A stretch of 64,000 nucleotides of DNA from Artemia franciscana (Eukaryota > Arthropoda > Branchiopoda > Anostraca > Artemiidae). The notes beneath the pieces are model-generated. The model was not told where the DNA came from. It was given only the letters and a program-made list of their open reading frames with translations, and ran no database searches. The position numbers were made by a program, and so were the translations under genes. Below are positions 22,481 through 34,390 of the stretch, piece by piece (within the stretch, counting starts at the first letter, position 1; each line of letters begins with the position of its first letter). The stretch spans positions 29,635,252-29,699,251 of the forward strand of contig NC_088867.1 in NCBI RefSeq assembly GCF_032884065.1, written 5' to 3'.

Positions 22481-25400
22481 TTATTTATGTCACATGCTAA
22501 AGTTTATGTGACAAGTTGTGATTTTTTTTTCTTATTCAGTTGAAATTTTTAGAGGTAATATTGTAGTAATTAAAAAAGAAATTCACTAATTTCCTTGGTA
22601 GTCCAATAGAAAACTATTGTCCAAGTAGAACAAGGCAAAAAGGCTTAAACAACTCAAATTGCGCCGGTAAAAAGTAAAAATTTCATGTAGAATGTGCACC
22701 CTCACCGCTCAAGTCACTCAAACAACATAACTCAAATTGTCCCCGTAAGAAGTCAAAATTCTGTGTAGCACGTACACCATCACAACCCCCGCCCAGATTG
22801 TTATAAAATCAGATCTTGAGATTGTCTCTATTTATGTATGATTTGTCATGAGAATGCCTAAAGTAGTTTAGGATAACGAGCCAAGTCCTGAATCAGCTCA
22901 AAAACGAGCTAAATCAATTCTATGGACCGACCTGGTGCAAAAGCGACCCAATTCCAGACTTGATGCAAAAACAAACTAAGTTATAACTCGCTGCTGAACA
23001 AGCTTAGACCAAGCTACGGAATTTCTTTGACTTAGTGCAAAAATGAGGTAAGTCCTATCGCTAAAAAAACAACAAATTTCCAAGCTGATAAACTTCAAAA
23101 AGCATTAATTTAGTAACGCATTATTGATCTACATAAGTCTTAGTTTGAAGTCTGACTGATCAAGTAAAAAAGAACAGACACTAACCGTTTCAAAAGGAAT
23201 ACACCATAAAGACTGGAAAAAAAATGAAATAATTCACGTTTGCACAACTTCAAATAAAATTAGATCTACGTTGTATGGGCAACGTCAGGTGTTGCGGCAA
23301 TGTTTGTTCGTCTTTGCAGAGCAAAGTGTCGCAATAGCAACACTTTGTTTTTGCTTCCTCGCTTCGATTAAACGCCGAAGTTGTTAATCTGTTAGGATCC
23401 TAAAATAAACAAGTCCCCTACATGTCTTACCACTGGAACCAAATTGGTCTTATCATCAAATACACCGGAAACAAATAATAGGTACACCAAATAGCAAAAG
23501 TTGTAACACTCATTGCAGAAGATGATTATGAGCTAACAGCAGACTGTTGCTGAAAATTCCCCTAATCACAATTAGTATCGGCCTATTTTTGGTTTCAGTG
23601 TGTACCTTACTACTGAAGTTGTCAACCCCTTAAAACTTTCAAGCTGGGACATCTCATGAAGGAATTTTTTTACCAAAAACTGAATGACATACTTTGATCA
23701 GCTCATCAAGAGCTATCGACTGCCGTCGAAAAAATCTATCTGTCTCAGTTCAAAAGTTGACTTTTTTGCCCTAGGCCAAGTTTCTAACGTCATCACTTAG
23801 AAAGGAGCAAAGGATAAACTCTAATTTCTTTAGCAATGACAGAACTTTTAAAGTTTAAGAGGCACATCCGGTACCATTTCCCTACTGCAATCCCAAGTGC
23901 GAAAAACCGAATGATAAACTCAGCTGAAATCACGAGCAGAAATGGGGAAAAACAATAGATGGCAGAATTTTTGGACCCGTGGGAAAATGCCACTTTTTTT
24001 CTCTAATTTTTCTATTTATCATTCAAAGAAGATATATTGGCTGTAGGGCCGGGTAACTGCCGTATATATTATACACTGCCGTATATATTATGCAACACTT
24101 ATTGATTTTAGTCTTACGCTTATTGATTTTTTTATTTGAAACTGGTGCCTGTCTGCTTGCCTGCTAGAACGGAGCTTTCCACTCGAAAGCAGAAACATGG
24201 TTTGATGAAACGAAAGCTTGACTGCATAACTTCAGATAGTTCTCTCTGACATAGGCTATAAAACTCCACTTCACTTCACACACTATAGGCTCTGGCTCAA
24301 GGACAAGCGAAAACCATCCTTTTTGGCCCCAGCCAAGAGTTGTACGAAGCTTTCCAAAATACAAAGTCATATTCATTAATCTGCCTTAAGGTCCACACTT
24401 TCCATAAAAACCGCTGAGGTTAGACCTTTAATACTTTCTAGGAATCGGGGTGCCAGGAACAAAAAAAAAAAAAAAAAAAAAAAAACAAGACAAAACCAAA
24501 GTGTTGCTCTCGCAACACAATTAAGAGTCCAAAATCCAAAAAAAGATGGTTTCCAGCTAAAGTTGTTCCGTTTCCTTTTTAAGAAACTTAACAAGTTCAA
24601 ATATAATTTTTAAAAAAGAAATCTTTAAAACTTGTTTTGAACAAAAAAACCTCCTTAAGTATTAATTTATTGATTTTACCCTAGGCTTTTTCAAAAGTCA
24701 AACTAACGAATTAAAAAACAAGTTAATGACCAAGTAAAAAACAGTAACAAATTTTGTTCTTTCAATAGGATTTAACGTAAAAGCTGGCAAACGATTAATG
24801 TCACTGGCAACAGATTAGCTAAGCTTGAATTCGAAAAACTTGATCAAAATCTCATATCGTGGAATGTCCCATATGAAACCATATCTCCTGCAAAAGAAAG
24901 CTTTGTGAGTGCTGTATCTTCAGGCCTTGAATTTGCCGCGGTGCCTGATTTCAAAAACATTGAACGAAATATTCAGAAAAGGCTCATCTAAGTTCAAGTA
25001 CAAGATAAGGAGACGAAAGCGAATTGATTGAAGAACGCAAAGAAACTAAAAGGCAAAACGCATAATTTTTGAAGCTTGTGTCTCTAAAAGTTTCTCCCAA
25101 ATTCTGCATTTCAACTGTCTAAATGGCACACATACAAAATACCTGTGGACTGACCCTATCCCGAAATTCATATCACCCCAAAATTATTTTCTGCGATCTA
25201 ATCCTACTAATAAAGTTATGACCCATTTTGAACATAACTTGGCTGGTGTTAGTGTAGGTCAATTTGACAATCAGAATGAATCAATGGAGTGTAGAATATA
25301 ATATTGTGGGACTTTTCCTACTCCCTCTGTTTGTTGATTATTAATGGATTGAAGTACGCATAATGGAGTAAAGTATATAGTTGTTTTTTTTGTTAGTGTC

Positions 25401-26172
25401 CTTATTCGCTGTCTTTTTCTTCTTTCATTAAATCCTTTCTTGCTTTGTACACTGTGTTAGGGAAGTAAAAAAATTATTATTCTGTTGTATTGATTGAGCT
25501 CATATTTCGTCAATTGCAAAGTTCCTAATCCATAGCCAAGAATTTTATTTATTTGTTTTTTCTTAATATCACGTCACTGTTTTAATCGTTTTCAGTAATT
25601 TCATTGTATCTAATAGAGTCATGGTTTATTGCAGTCTTTTGTTTCGTAATAGACATATCTCACCTGCTTTAATTTCAACAGGCTTCGGACAAATCTATCT
25701 TGTTAAGATGTTCACTTGTCATTTGTCAAGATAAATAGTAAGGTATCATTTTTTTTTATTTTTAATAGGGGTATGGCTAATCACCTTTTATTCTATGTTT
25801 AATGCATATTTAATATATTTTTGTTGCATATTATCATTATTGGTGCCCATTCTGATTTATCAAGTGAATAATGATTAAATTTCCGGTGACATTATTTTTC
25901 ATGTTTTCCTTCTACACAAATATCTCGAGCATGTTTTGTGATATTGAAGTGAAATCAATTATAATTGCAATTGGTCTCTTTTTTCCCTGCTATTGTTCTA
26001 TCCCCTCTTGTCTCGTATATTATAAAAGAAACCATTATTTTTTGTTTTTATAGAAGAATTTTGTTCCCCGCTCTCAACAATATATTTGTATTTGGAGAAT
26101 TTCTCAGTTTGTTGGAAATATTTGCGCACCTTTAGGAAGTAAAAGGGATACGGAAGGTGTTGCATGGTTAGA
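22481..26172. other. AT-rich intergenic sequence between the convergent genes
   Basis: No gene recognised. Noted items are a hairpin at 23322-23347 (CAAAGTGT...ACACTTTG), a related hairpin at 24501-24518 (GTGTTGC...GCAACAC) and an A-run near 24459-24485. Short open frames at 23793-23993 and 24164-24600 show no family motif. Confidence 0.5.
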
Positions 26173-26543
26173 TAATATGAAAAAAACTTCGTTTTCTTAA
26201 AGAGTTAAAGAGGCTGCGTCCCAAAGTCGAACCTTAAAACGTACAGGAATTAGGAGAGGCAGTTGGGGGGCTGCCGCCCCCCAAACCCCCTTCTTTTAAA
26301 GACTCTTTTGTACAGGTTTTTTGTTGTGGGAGGCTGCCGCCCCCTAACCCCCCGCTCTTGGCTTCGGAAAGGCCCTCTTTTAATTAACAAAACAAAAAAC
26401 CTGTACAAAAGAGTCTTTAAAAGCGGGGGGTTTTGGGGGCGGCAGCCCCCCAACTGCCTCCCCTAATTCCTGTACGTTTTAAGGTTCGACTTTGGGACGC
26501 AGCCTCTTTAACTCTTTAAGAAAACGAAGTTTTTTTCATATTA
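26173..26543. repeat. GC-rich foldback (inverted repeat), ~153-bp arms
   Basis: The left arm (~26173-26325) and right arm (~26388-26543) are near-perfect reverse complements around a ~60-bp loop. Arms run from TAATATGAAAAAAACTTCG at the outer edge to GTACAGGTTTTTTGTTGT at the inner edge. They include a hairpin-forming core, GGGGGGCTGCCGCCCCCC. The symmetry produces mirror open frames on both strands that begin with the same residues; these are not genes. Confidence 0.95.
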
Positions 26544-26609
26544 TTTCTGTACGTTTTTCTACCATCCATGGTGGATGTAATTTAATAATTCCTGTACTCC
26601 TCGTACAGG

Positions 26610-26708
26610 AATTAGGACTGCCTCTCCTAATTCCTGTACGTTTTAAGGTTCGACTTTGGGACGCAGCCTCTTTAACTCTTTAAGAAAACGAAGTTTTTTT
26701 CATATTTT
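26610..26708 (+). repeat. Third, partial copy of the foldback arm, next to tRNA-Lys
   Basis: Repeats the outer ~90 bp of the right arm (CTGCCTCTCCTAATTCCTG through GTTTTTTTCATATT) without the GC-rich core. Just before it, 26586-26613 is itself a small palindrome (AATTCCTGTAC-TCCT-CGTACAGGAATT, imperfect). It ends 4 bp before the tRNA terminator T-run. Confidence 0.9.
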
Positions 26709-26711
26709 GTG

Positions 26712-26720
26712 AAAAAAAAA
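26712..26720 (-). terminator. RNA polymerase III T9 terminator of tRNA-Lys
   Basis: On the minus strand nine T residues begin two bases after the discriminator base of the tRNA. This is a standard pol III terminator and suggests an active gene, not a SINE head. Confidence 0.9.
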
Positions 26721-26721
26721 C

Positions 26722-26794
26722 CGCCCGATAAGGGACTTGAACCCTTGACCTTAGGATTAAAAGTCCTACGCTCTACCGACTGAGCTAACCGGGC
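26722..26794 (-). tRNA. tRNA-Lys (anticodon UUU)
   Basis: 73 bases, no intron, no encoded CCA. The acceptor stem GCCCGGT/ATCGGGC pairs over 7 bp with one G-U. The D arm carries the A box (TTAGCTCAGTCGG). The anticodon stem TAGGA/TCCTA encloses the loop CTTTTAA, with anticodon TTT at 26761-26759. The T arm carries the B box GGTTCAAGTCC. The discriminator is G. All invariant features are present and the sequence is close to the metazoan cytosolic tRNA-Lys(UUU). A T9 terminator follows directly. Confidence 0.97.
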
Positions 26795-26839
26795 ATGTTT
26801 GAAGTCGAAATACCTGCATGTGTATAAATATAACTTTTA

Positions 26840-27450
26840 AATAACTTTTAAGAATTTCAAAAATTAACATGGGCTCTTATGGGGAAATGGGTTTTTCTAA
26901 GCTAGAAAATCGGGGGGTTAAGATTTTCCGACGAAACTTTCCAGGAAAATTACTCGGAGAATTCCGCGTCGAATGAGTCTTCGTACACCCAGATCCGATG
27001 TCGGCTGTGACCTGTAGGCGTGGCGGAAAAAAAACAAAAGGAGAACATGAACATTAAGTGACTATGCGTGGTTTCTGGAAAACAGGTTATCGGATCGAGC
27101 TGAAATTTCGCGGATAAGCTCCTGAGCCCTAGGGGACCTTAACTCGTGAATTTCAGCCCGATCAGACAACGTTAAAGGGGTGGGGTTGGGGGGTCGAAAC
27201 TTTCGGCCAGATTTTCCCCATGAAGGAAAAGTCGGAGGGGGATGAAATTTGGCAGGTTTCTTAGTTGGAGCTCGGGCTACGAAATGCATCCCCCCCATCC
27301 CTCTGCGACCACTGGAACCGAAGATCGCTTAACATTGTCGTGGTTCGCCTCTTTATAGAGGCACGAGTGTGCCTCCTTGAAAGGTTGTGTGTGCTAAGCG
27401 ACTAAACCATAAGCAATGTATTGTTCCATTAATAATAGCGAAGTTAAGTT
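26840..27450. other. Unclassified GC-richer repeat-like block
   Basis: Composition differs from the surrounding AT-rich DNA. It has runs such as GAGCTGAAATTTCGCGG, GGGGTTGGGGGGTCG and CCCCCCCATCC, and no sustained coding signal. The minus-strand open frame at 27062-27298 looks incidental. Near 27326-27399, CGCTTA and TAAGCG words flank an internal GCCTC/GAGGC hairpin, a possible structured RNA or element end. Likely mobile-element derived, but family unknown. Confidence 0.4.
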
Positions 27451-27454
27451 TTAG

Positions 27455-28440
27455 TTTTTTGAAAAACTAAACTTGAAAAATAATGCCTCTGGTAGTGATG
27501 TCATATCGTTAAGAATGGTTAAATTTATTGTGCCACTAATCCAGAAGCCACTTTTGTCCCCAATTAATTCTGCATCAAAAGAGGGTTTCTTCCCGTCTTG
27601 TTTTAAAGTAGCTCGTGTTACTCCTGTTCATAAAGGTGGTGAGACCAATAATTCATGAAATTATAGGCTGATTTATGTTCTTCCTGTGCCATCACGTGTT
27701 TTAGAGAGGGGCTTTGCTGCCCGTCCTTATGTATATTGCGTCGTAATTCGGATTTCGGCATGGCAACACATTAGAACAAGCGGTTGCATATCTAAGCTAT
27801 CTAGCGCTGGATGAAGGCTACAGGGTTTTAGCAATATTTTTAGATATGATTAAAGCTTTTGACACAGTAGATCACGATCACCTACTTCTAAAGTGTGAGT
27901 TTTATGCCATATGAGGTCCTGGGCTTAACTTTCTACGTACATTCTTAGCAGGGCGGCTACAGTATGTTCGGATTGATTCAAACAGTTCATCAAGCGTTTC
28001 TATTACAAATGGAGTTCCACAGGGCTCTGTTCTTGGACTGCTATTAATTTTAATTTTTCTAATGTCCTAAGTCAAACCATGTCTAATATTAAAAACAATT
28101 TCAGTGAATTATTCAATTATCCACAAGAAGTAACAGTACTGATGCTTGCTGATGACACGTCGCTTGTTTGTATTGCAAGAACTGAGATCGGATTACTTGA
28201 ATCAAGTAAACAATCGTTAGACAGAGTTTCAACTTGGATGCGCGTAAATAAACTGCAAGTTCACCCGGATCAGAGTGATTTTATTATGTTCTCAACAACA
28301 GCTACATATTATTCATGGGTTTCTCGATTAAAACACAGTTATGGCGAGATTGAAAGGAAGTCTTGTGTCAAGTATTTCGGCATTAGGATAAACGAACAGA
28401 AAGAGAAACCCAAACGAGAGAAGGAGGATTAAAGAACAAA
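27455..28440 (+). mobile_element. CR1/Jockey-like LINE reverse-transcriptase remnant
   Basis: Successive frames give RT fingers and palm. G-S-D-V-I-S-L-R and T-P-V-H-K-G-G-E (27473-27658) are followed, with stops, by A-F-D-T-V-D-H-D-H-L-L near 27855 and N-G-V-P-Q-G-S-V-L near 28010. The catalytic L-A-D-D-T-S and a V-N-K-L-Q-V-H-P stretch lie at 28079-28432. Several frameshifts and stops make it dead. Endonuclease and ORF1 are absent upstream. It is distinct in sequence from the LINE at 5.9 kb. Confidence 0.8.
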
Positions 28441-28815
28441 TGAAACACAAAACGAGTGAAGGAGTTGATACCCAAACTCTTGTTTGTAATGTTTTTTTTT
28501 GTTCCAAGCTTGATTTGCATGTTCAATTTAAGTTCTACTCGTTTTAAGATATATTTATTCATTTCTATTAGTATCTAATGTATGTTTGTTGGCATTGGTT
28601 GATTATTTAATTTCTGTTCGTTTTGGGTTTCGTTTATGCTTCAATGGCAAAATATTTTGTTTTTGTTTTCAGCTTTATTTTCATATTCAGTTTAGGCATT
28701 AATCGTTTAAGATTTATTTTTTCATTTATATTAGTACTTGCCGTATGTTTTTTTTGCTATGATAGTTTTTTTTTTAATTTGTGTTCGTTTTGGGTTTCAT
28801 TTGTTCTTTAACAGT
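28427..28815. repeat. Inverted repeat and diverged duplication downstream of the LINE remnant
   Basis: TTAAAGAACAAATGAAAC with flanking CAAAACGA (28430-28457) recurs in reverse complement at about 28785-28815 (TCGTTTTGGGTTTCATTTGT). A diverged reverse copy lies near 28617-28640. The two right-hand copies sit in ~170-bp blocks that also share AGTATCTAATGTATGTTTGT-like text. The open frame at 28623-28811 is repeat, not gene. Confidence 0.6.
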
Positions 28816-28899
28816 GATTTCTGGTCGTTTTGAGCTCGAGTTTTAACAAGTATTTGTATCTTTCACTTTTCTTTGAAAAACTTCTTTGTCGGGAAGTTT

Positions 28900-29690
28900 T
28901 TTTTAATTAATCTATAAGAAAAGAAAGAAAGATATTATTCTTGACCATTGCCAGGAAAACACTATAGATATAGTCTGTATTGAGGAAACTTGGCTTCAAC
29001 CACATATAAGAATGAATTTTAGAAACTTTAACATTATCAGGAGAGATAGAACTAATGGAACCCAAGGAGGAGTTATAATTTGCTTGAAGAATAACATTTA
29101 CTTTACCAGTACTGAGGTTCATATAGAAGAAAACCGTCAATAGAGTGTGGGACTGGTTGGCCGTAAAATAACACAAGGTGATGGCAGGTTTTTAAATCTA
29201 TTCAATATCTACAATTCCAGTGGGAACAATCCCATTGTTGGGGATATAATAAAAAAGCTATACAAACTGGTCCCAAGCAATGAGCATCTGATTATATCGG
29301 GTGATTTTAATACCTATAGTGAAGTATATCCATTTGTATCCCATCTCAAACATTATTGTTTAGTGACCATTCTCCTATACATTGAGCAATAGAGTCAAAT
29401 AGACAAACTGGTTGCACATCCACTGCAACAAACCATGACAATGGATACAGGTTTCGGATAAAAAGAGCTGATTGGTCAGTTTTTAAAGATAATTTAAATC
29501 AAGTTCCCATTAAAAACATTTTGTCCACAGATACCACTATTGATAATACAGTTCTTCTATTTCAAGAAAAATTATTGGAAACTGCAAAGATGTCTATACC
29601 CTTTACAGGAAGGGTTGATAGATATCCTTACCAAGCTTTGGTTAAAAATCGTCACCTTTTTCAGGAAACCCATTGACTGCATCCAACTTT
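28900..29690 (+). mobile_element. LINE fragment: AP-type endonuclease domain and linker
   Basis: Plus-strand frames read D-I-V-C-I-E-E-T-W-L-Q, G-G-V-I-I-C-L-K-N, N-I-Y-N-S-S-G and I-I-S-G-D-F-N, then a shifted S-D-H-S-P. These are the ordered catalytic motifs of the exonuclease-endonuclease-phosphatase domain of non-LTR elements. W-S-V-F-K-D-N-L follows to ~29690. At least two frameshifts and several stops are present. No RT follows, so this is a separate truncated insertion from the one at 27.5 kb. Confidence 0.75.
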
Positions 29691-31370
29691 TGCAATGAGA
29701 TTTAGTCGTTTACCTCTAGGTAAATAAATACAAGGAAAACTCACTCTCTGTTGAACATCCAAAAACCACCTGACTGATCTGACTCCACTCTTGGAGAGAC
29801 CTGCTCTAGAGTGTCACGTCCTAGTTTTCAGTTCTTACTAACACTTAGTTACATAGTAAGATGCTATAATTCTTATCTGCTGTACAACTATCCACGCAAA
29901 CTGTTAGTTATCTAGGAGGATTAATTGTTGAAATTAGCATAATATCGTCAAGTAATTGACGACGCTCTGGAGCTTGCATTTACGATAAATGGTATAACTA
30001 TATTAGTAAAACAACAGCTCTCTTGGAAAAATGTTAATTTAACGTACGGTTTCCATTTTTATCGCAAGTCTTGCTTAGGTTGTCACCTTTTCCTGTCCGA
30101 ACTCTGAACACCATAAGCGGCGATTCACAATTATTAATGCACGTATTTATAATAGCAAGTGGTGCTTTTTGTGGTAATTTTCATGGCGTCTGGCAGCTAT
30201 AAACTCAGGGTATGATGTGTCACCAATGAATCATTTACCCATCTTCTTTCCAGAGTTGTTTCTGGTGGTCCTCCTTGTAAAGGAATCCACAGAGACAAAT
30301 CCCCAGGTTCTGAGAGACAAAATCCCACGGGAGACTATTGCAAATGATTGTACCGTTCTTCAATTATTCCCTACAGGGTGTCCCTTATTATTTGTAATTT
30401 GACATATTTCTGCGTGTTTGCCGAATAGGCTGGGCAAACAGCGGTACAAGTTGAGATACATCGTCGGAAGAGGTTGGTGGGTGCAACTATAGAAAGCAGC
30501 CATTGACGCCGCAACAAATCTCTCACTTGGATGTTGTAGGGCTATCCCATCAGATCCTACAGGAACCTTAAAGACAGTAACTTCATGACGTCATTGTCTT
30601 TATCGTTAGTTTGGAAGTCAAATTAATTTTATTTTTTCAGCTGCAAGCCTCAATTCTGGTTCCGACTAGTCTCGGTTAAATAAACTTAGAAAATAAATAA
30701 TGATAAAATGTCAAAGGAAATTTTCTATGGATTATATAGAGCTGTTGGAAGTTCATTCTCACTCCATGGCAAGTGTAGTTCTCCGTAGATATATACCAAG
30801 GTGTGTGCAACGATTATTTATTAAATGTATTAATATTGACTTCTCTTTATTCCAGAATTAAACTGAAAGATCATGGACAACAAACGGATTTAATACAGCC
30901 AATTTTCTTATGCTAAATACTGTGAACTTATGAAGAGTAATTTGCCTACTTAAATAACTTCGATTGTTCAATGCATTGTTATTTCATAAATATAGAATTA
31001 ATTACAAAATGTCAAACAGAAATTAACAGTAGAGGTTCAAATTTCAAATAAGAAAAGGGTTCTTTCCATAAATCAAATATGATTATTTTTTTTAATGTCC
31101 AAAAATACAAACAATAGTCTCAGTATCAGGTTTTTTTTATATCTTGACCCCCCCCCTTTCCCCTCTTTAATTTACCTGAATTTACACCACTGATTAGTCT
31201 TGTAGTGTTAATTTACTGTTTACAGTTTATATAACCATTTTTGAAACTCACTCTTCTGATTGATGTTTACAAATGAAATTTACATCACTTCTCGACCAAA
31301 ATGTTGCTCTTGCTGTGCACTTTCGCCCATAACAAAAGCTGATTTGGAAAATAGACGTATCTGTTCAGAA
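29691..31370. other. Intergenic sequence downstream of MIC60
   Basis: No gene recognised. An open frame at 30217-30402 has no family motif. AATAAA hexamers on the minus strand near 30817-30822 and 30846-30851 are alternative, more distal polyadenylation candidates for MIC60. Confidence 0.45.
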
Positions 31371-31376
31371 TTTATT
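31371..31376 (-). promoter_or_regulatory. Candidate polyadenylation signal of MIC60 (AATAAA)
   Basis: Reads AATAAA on the minus strand, 43 bases past the stop codon. It would give a very short 3' UTR. More distal hexamers exist, so this is only a candidate. Confidence 0.35.
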
Positions 31377-31419
31377 TTGAAAAACTAGACGCTCAAAAAA
31401 ACAAAACAAAAAAAATGAC

Positions 31420-31597
31420 TCATAGAACTTGGGTACCGTTTGCCGATGCATAAACTAAAAGCGCTTCGGCAGTTTGTCGCACTTCTAAACAATGCCGAGC
31501 TTCTTTCAACCAATCACGAGCAACATTCCTTGGCTCACCTCGTAGTAAATTTACGAAACGAATCGCCTGTTCCAAATCATCCTTCTCAAGGCAAAAC
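31420..31597 (-). CDS. IMMT: MIC60/mitofilin, terminal exon (end of mitofilin domain)
   Basis: The acceptor AATTTCAG lies just upstream on the minus strand; the exon ends in TGA at 31422-31420. It supplies the last base of R314 and residues 315-372. Its wording (F-C-L-E-K-D-D-L-E-Q-A, F-V-N-L-L-R-G-E, V-A-R-D-W-L-K-E-A-R, A-Y/V-Y-A-S-A) is the diagnostic helical end of the mitofilin signature domain. MIC60 is anchored in the inner mitochondrial membrane and faces the intermembrane space. This C-terminal domain binds MIC19-type CHCH proteins and helps build crista junctions. Phase fits the exon at 39780. Confidence 0.96.
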
Positions 31598-34390
31598 CTG
31601 AAATTGAAAACTTATAAAGAATGAAATGACACTGATGAACTTCGTGGACGTGAATAAAGACTTGAGAGCCAAGCTATGGTTAATTAGAGTAAAACTAAGA
31701 CAGGTAGTCTCTGTGAGAGGCAAAACCGGCATAACTTCTTCATAACTGGCATAACAAGTTTTATAAAAATGATTAATTTCACTTGCTGATGATCACGTCT
31801 ATCATCCATCCTAGGGCAGCACCAAGGTAGATAGGCAGAGAGCAAGGGCAATTCAAATAGTCTATCAGTTCTGTTGAGTCACCAAAAGGCCATTGGCTCA
31901 AACCCAAAAATGATTCAAACGGCTTTTGAACAACCGGTCAAAAGCCGAGTAGAAGAGCTCCATAAAAAAACTAAAGAAGTGACTGATTAATACAATTAGT
32001 TTCGATTCTAATTTGCCTGCATCATCTCGTGGGAAAAACAACATTGAAGACTATATGTGTTTTTATGTGTTAATGCTTAGAATGCATGTATTTAAAATTT
32101 AAGGTCCGTTCATAATGATATTTTATTAATACCAAGATTTGAACCAATCAGAGTTTTCATTACTTTTTCTGATTGAACCAAAATTTTTATGAAAAATCCT
32201 AATTGGTTCAGATTCACGCAAGCTAGATCTCGGTATTAGCAAAAGTTTCTTTATGGATATGCCTTTTATTGCCCATCAAGATGTACAAAATCATAATGTT
32301 AATGATCATGAGACTAATGTTAATGACGTGGTAAAAGAGAAGAAAGGAACCCAAATCAAATCCTTAAACGACATGACTAGCCTACAATCAGGTGATCCAT
32401 TTTTAAGAACTGGATTGGATTTGTTAAATATGAACAAAAATTGAAAAAGTAAATAATGAAGTGCCCATCATCAGTATTGTTAAAGGGAAGCTTTAGTGCC
32501 TTTTCAGCGCTTCACCTTAGGTGACCCCAGGAGGCTTTAGGGGCTTTTTTACCCTTTTTGAATGAAACACTTTAGTATTTTTTTAAAGGCAAATTCTCAA
32601 TAATACATTGTTTACGGTCTTATCTTCTTCTAAGTAGTTACAAATGCTAAATTCTTTGAATTCAGAGTTTCCAGTCCACTGACTTGATTTTTATGTGAAA
32701 TTTCATTATCAGGTAAAGAAAAGCCAGTGTTATTGAGAGAACCTAAATTTATTTTATTGTTCTACTAAAGTGTAAATTGTTTTCTTAAAGTGTTTAGAAA
32801 AACACTTTCAAACTTTGGTCACTTCTGGTTCATCTCATTTCTCCATTTGAGAGCACCAAAGGGCTAATCTATACAGTTGTGTGACAAGTTTGAAAGGACT
32901 GGCTAATTCAAACTAATTTACATATTAATGGAAAAGCTTCCTAATACCTGCAGTATCATCCTCTCTGAAAAGCGATCAAGAAGGCGAAATAGTAAGCAAT
33001 TATGGGAGTTCAAAGGAGTTATTCATAGAAAGTTAGGATACGGCAACTAAAAGTTAATTTCATAGCAACTAGAAGACCGTTACCTTTTCTAGCTTTATTC
33101 CCAAAAAAATCTTTAACCAGAACCCAGGTTAAATACAAACTTTTCGCGACTAGCCCACCAATGTTAGTAAGACGAATTGGCTTCTCAAAATAATATAATA
33201 TTCAGGAGGCAAAATACTTTCTATATTACTCACTTATCACTACACATTGAAAAAGTTATTGTACATAAAGTTTTTGTAGCCATAAAGCCATACTCTGTAA
33301 CATTTACAGATTTTAATTGATTCTAATATTGGAACAAAGCAACAGACCTTGGGAAAAGCTTTCATTTCTGCTCTTATGTAAAAATATTTGATGAGAGTTC
33401 TACCTATTTGTTTTGGAACCACTGGCGTATAGCTCGGTTTTATTATTTTGATTCAGTTTTTTTTTTATATTCACGCATGTCAATCATGACCTGGCCTGCC
33501 ATCTATTATTCCATCCACAGTAAATTGTGCAACAAATATTAGGTGGTATTGGACATTCTTATAGGGGATCGATCTCTTTCAAGTGTACATTTGTCGTGGT
33601 GTCAATAAAGGAGAGAGTTCTTTCCTTTCTTGGAATTTGCTTTTACTAATCATATTATCTAGGACCTTTAGGGGAGAATTCCCTTTACTCCCCTGTATGC
33701 AGATATGTGTTTCAGCACATTTTTGCAGACTTTTCAAAAAAAAAGTTATTAATTTTGTTTGCCGTTTTGGGATAATAATCCTCGTTTTTATGAACATTAT
33801 TCTTCTTAAGTTTAAAAAAAGGGTTTCGCATAGTACATTTATATGAAGTAATTTTTGTATCCTCTCAAACTAAAATTCTGATTCATTGGGAGAGCATTTG
33901 TGTAAATGTGCTTACAACGCTAGTCTGAACCTGAGAAAACTGCTTAATATTTTAATTGACTGCAGAAATTTTCCATAATATCACCACATGGTCAATACTA
34001 AGCATCAATAAACTTTATTATTCTACAAAGAAATGTCCAAAGTTGTATGCACGACCAAGAGACGTTCCTTTCATCTGAGAAAATGAGTTCTGTGCAACAT
34101 CAAAGCAGCTAAAAAGCAACATGTTACCCTACAAGGAATCAGTAAATTCATACTGAAGTGGTACATACTGAGCCCATCAAGGCGTGATTGTTGATTATTT
34201 AGCACGGTAAATGCATGAGTGAAGTCTTTTCACTTTGAAGTGAAGAGAAATTGTGAGATTTTTATCACCATCAACATGTTAGCTTGTAAAGTATGGCCCT
34301 CAGACCCCCCCCCTGCTAACTTTCAACCCCCCCTAGTTTTCAAGACGTAGATTTCATTGTCCAGTTTTAATCATCGTTATCTTAGTCGTT
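31598..34390 (-). other. Last MIC60 intron, proximal part
   Basis: Intronic by position. It contains no recognised element up to the Helitron-related block. Open frames at 32253-32444, 33240-33422 and 33579-33846 have no family motif and are judged incidental. The full intron spans 31598-39779 and the rest is described as the Helitron cluster. Confidence 0.6.

Noticed and set aside
26250-26466. Open frames on both strands starting with the same residues in the foldback
   Set aside because: They are the two sides of one inverted repeat; symmetry, not coding, explains them.
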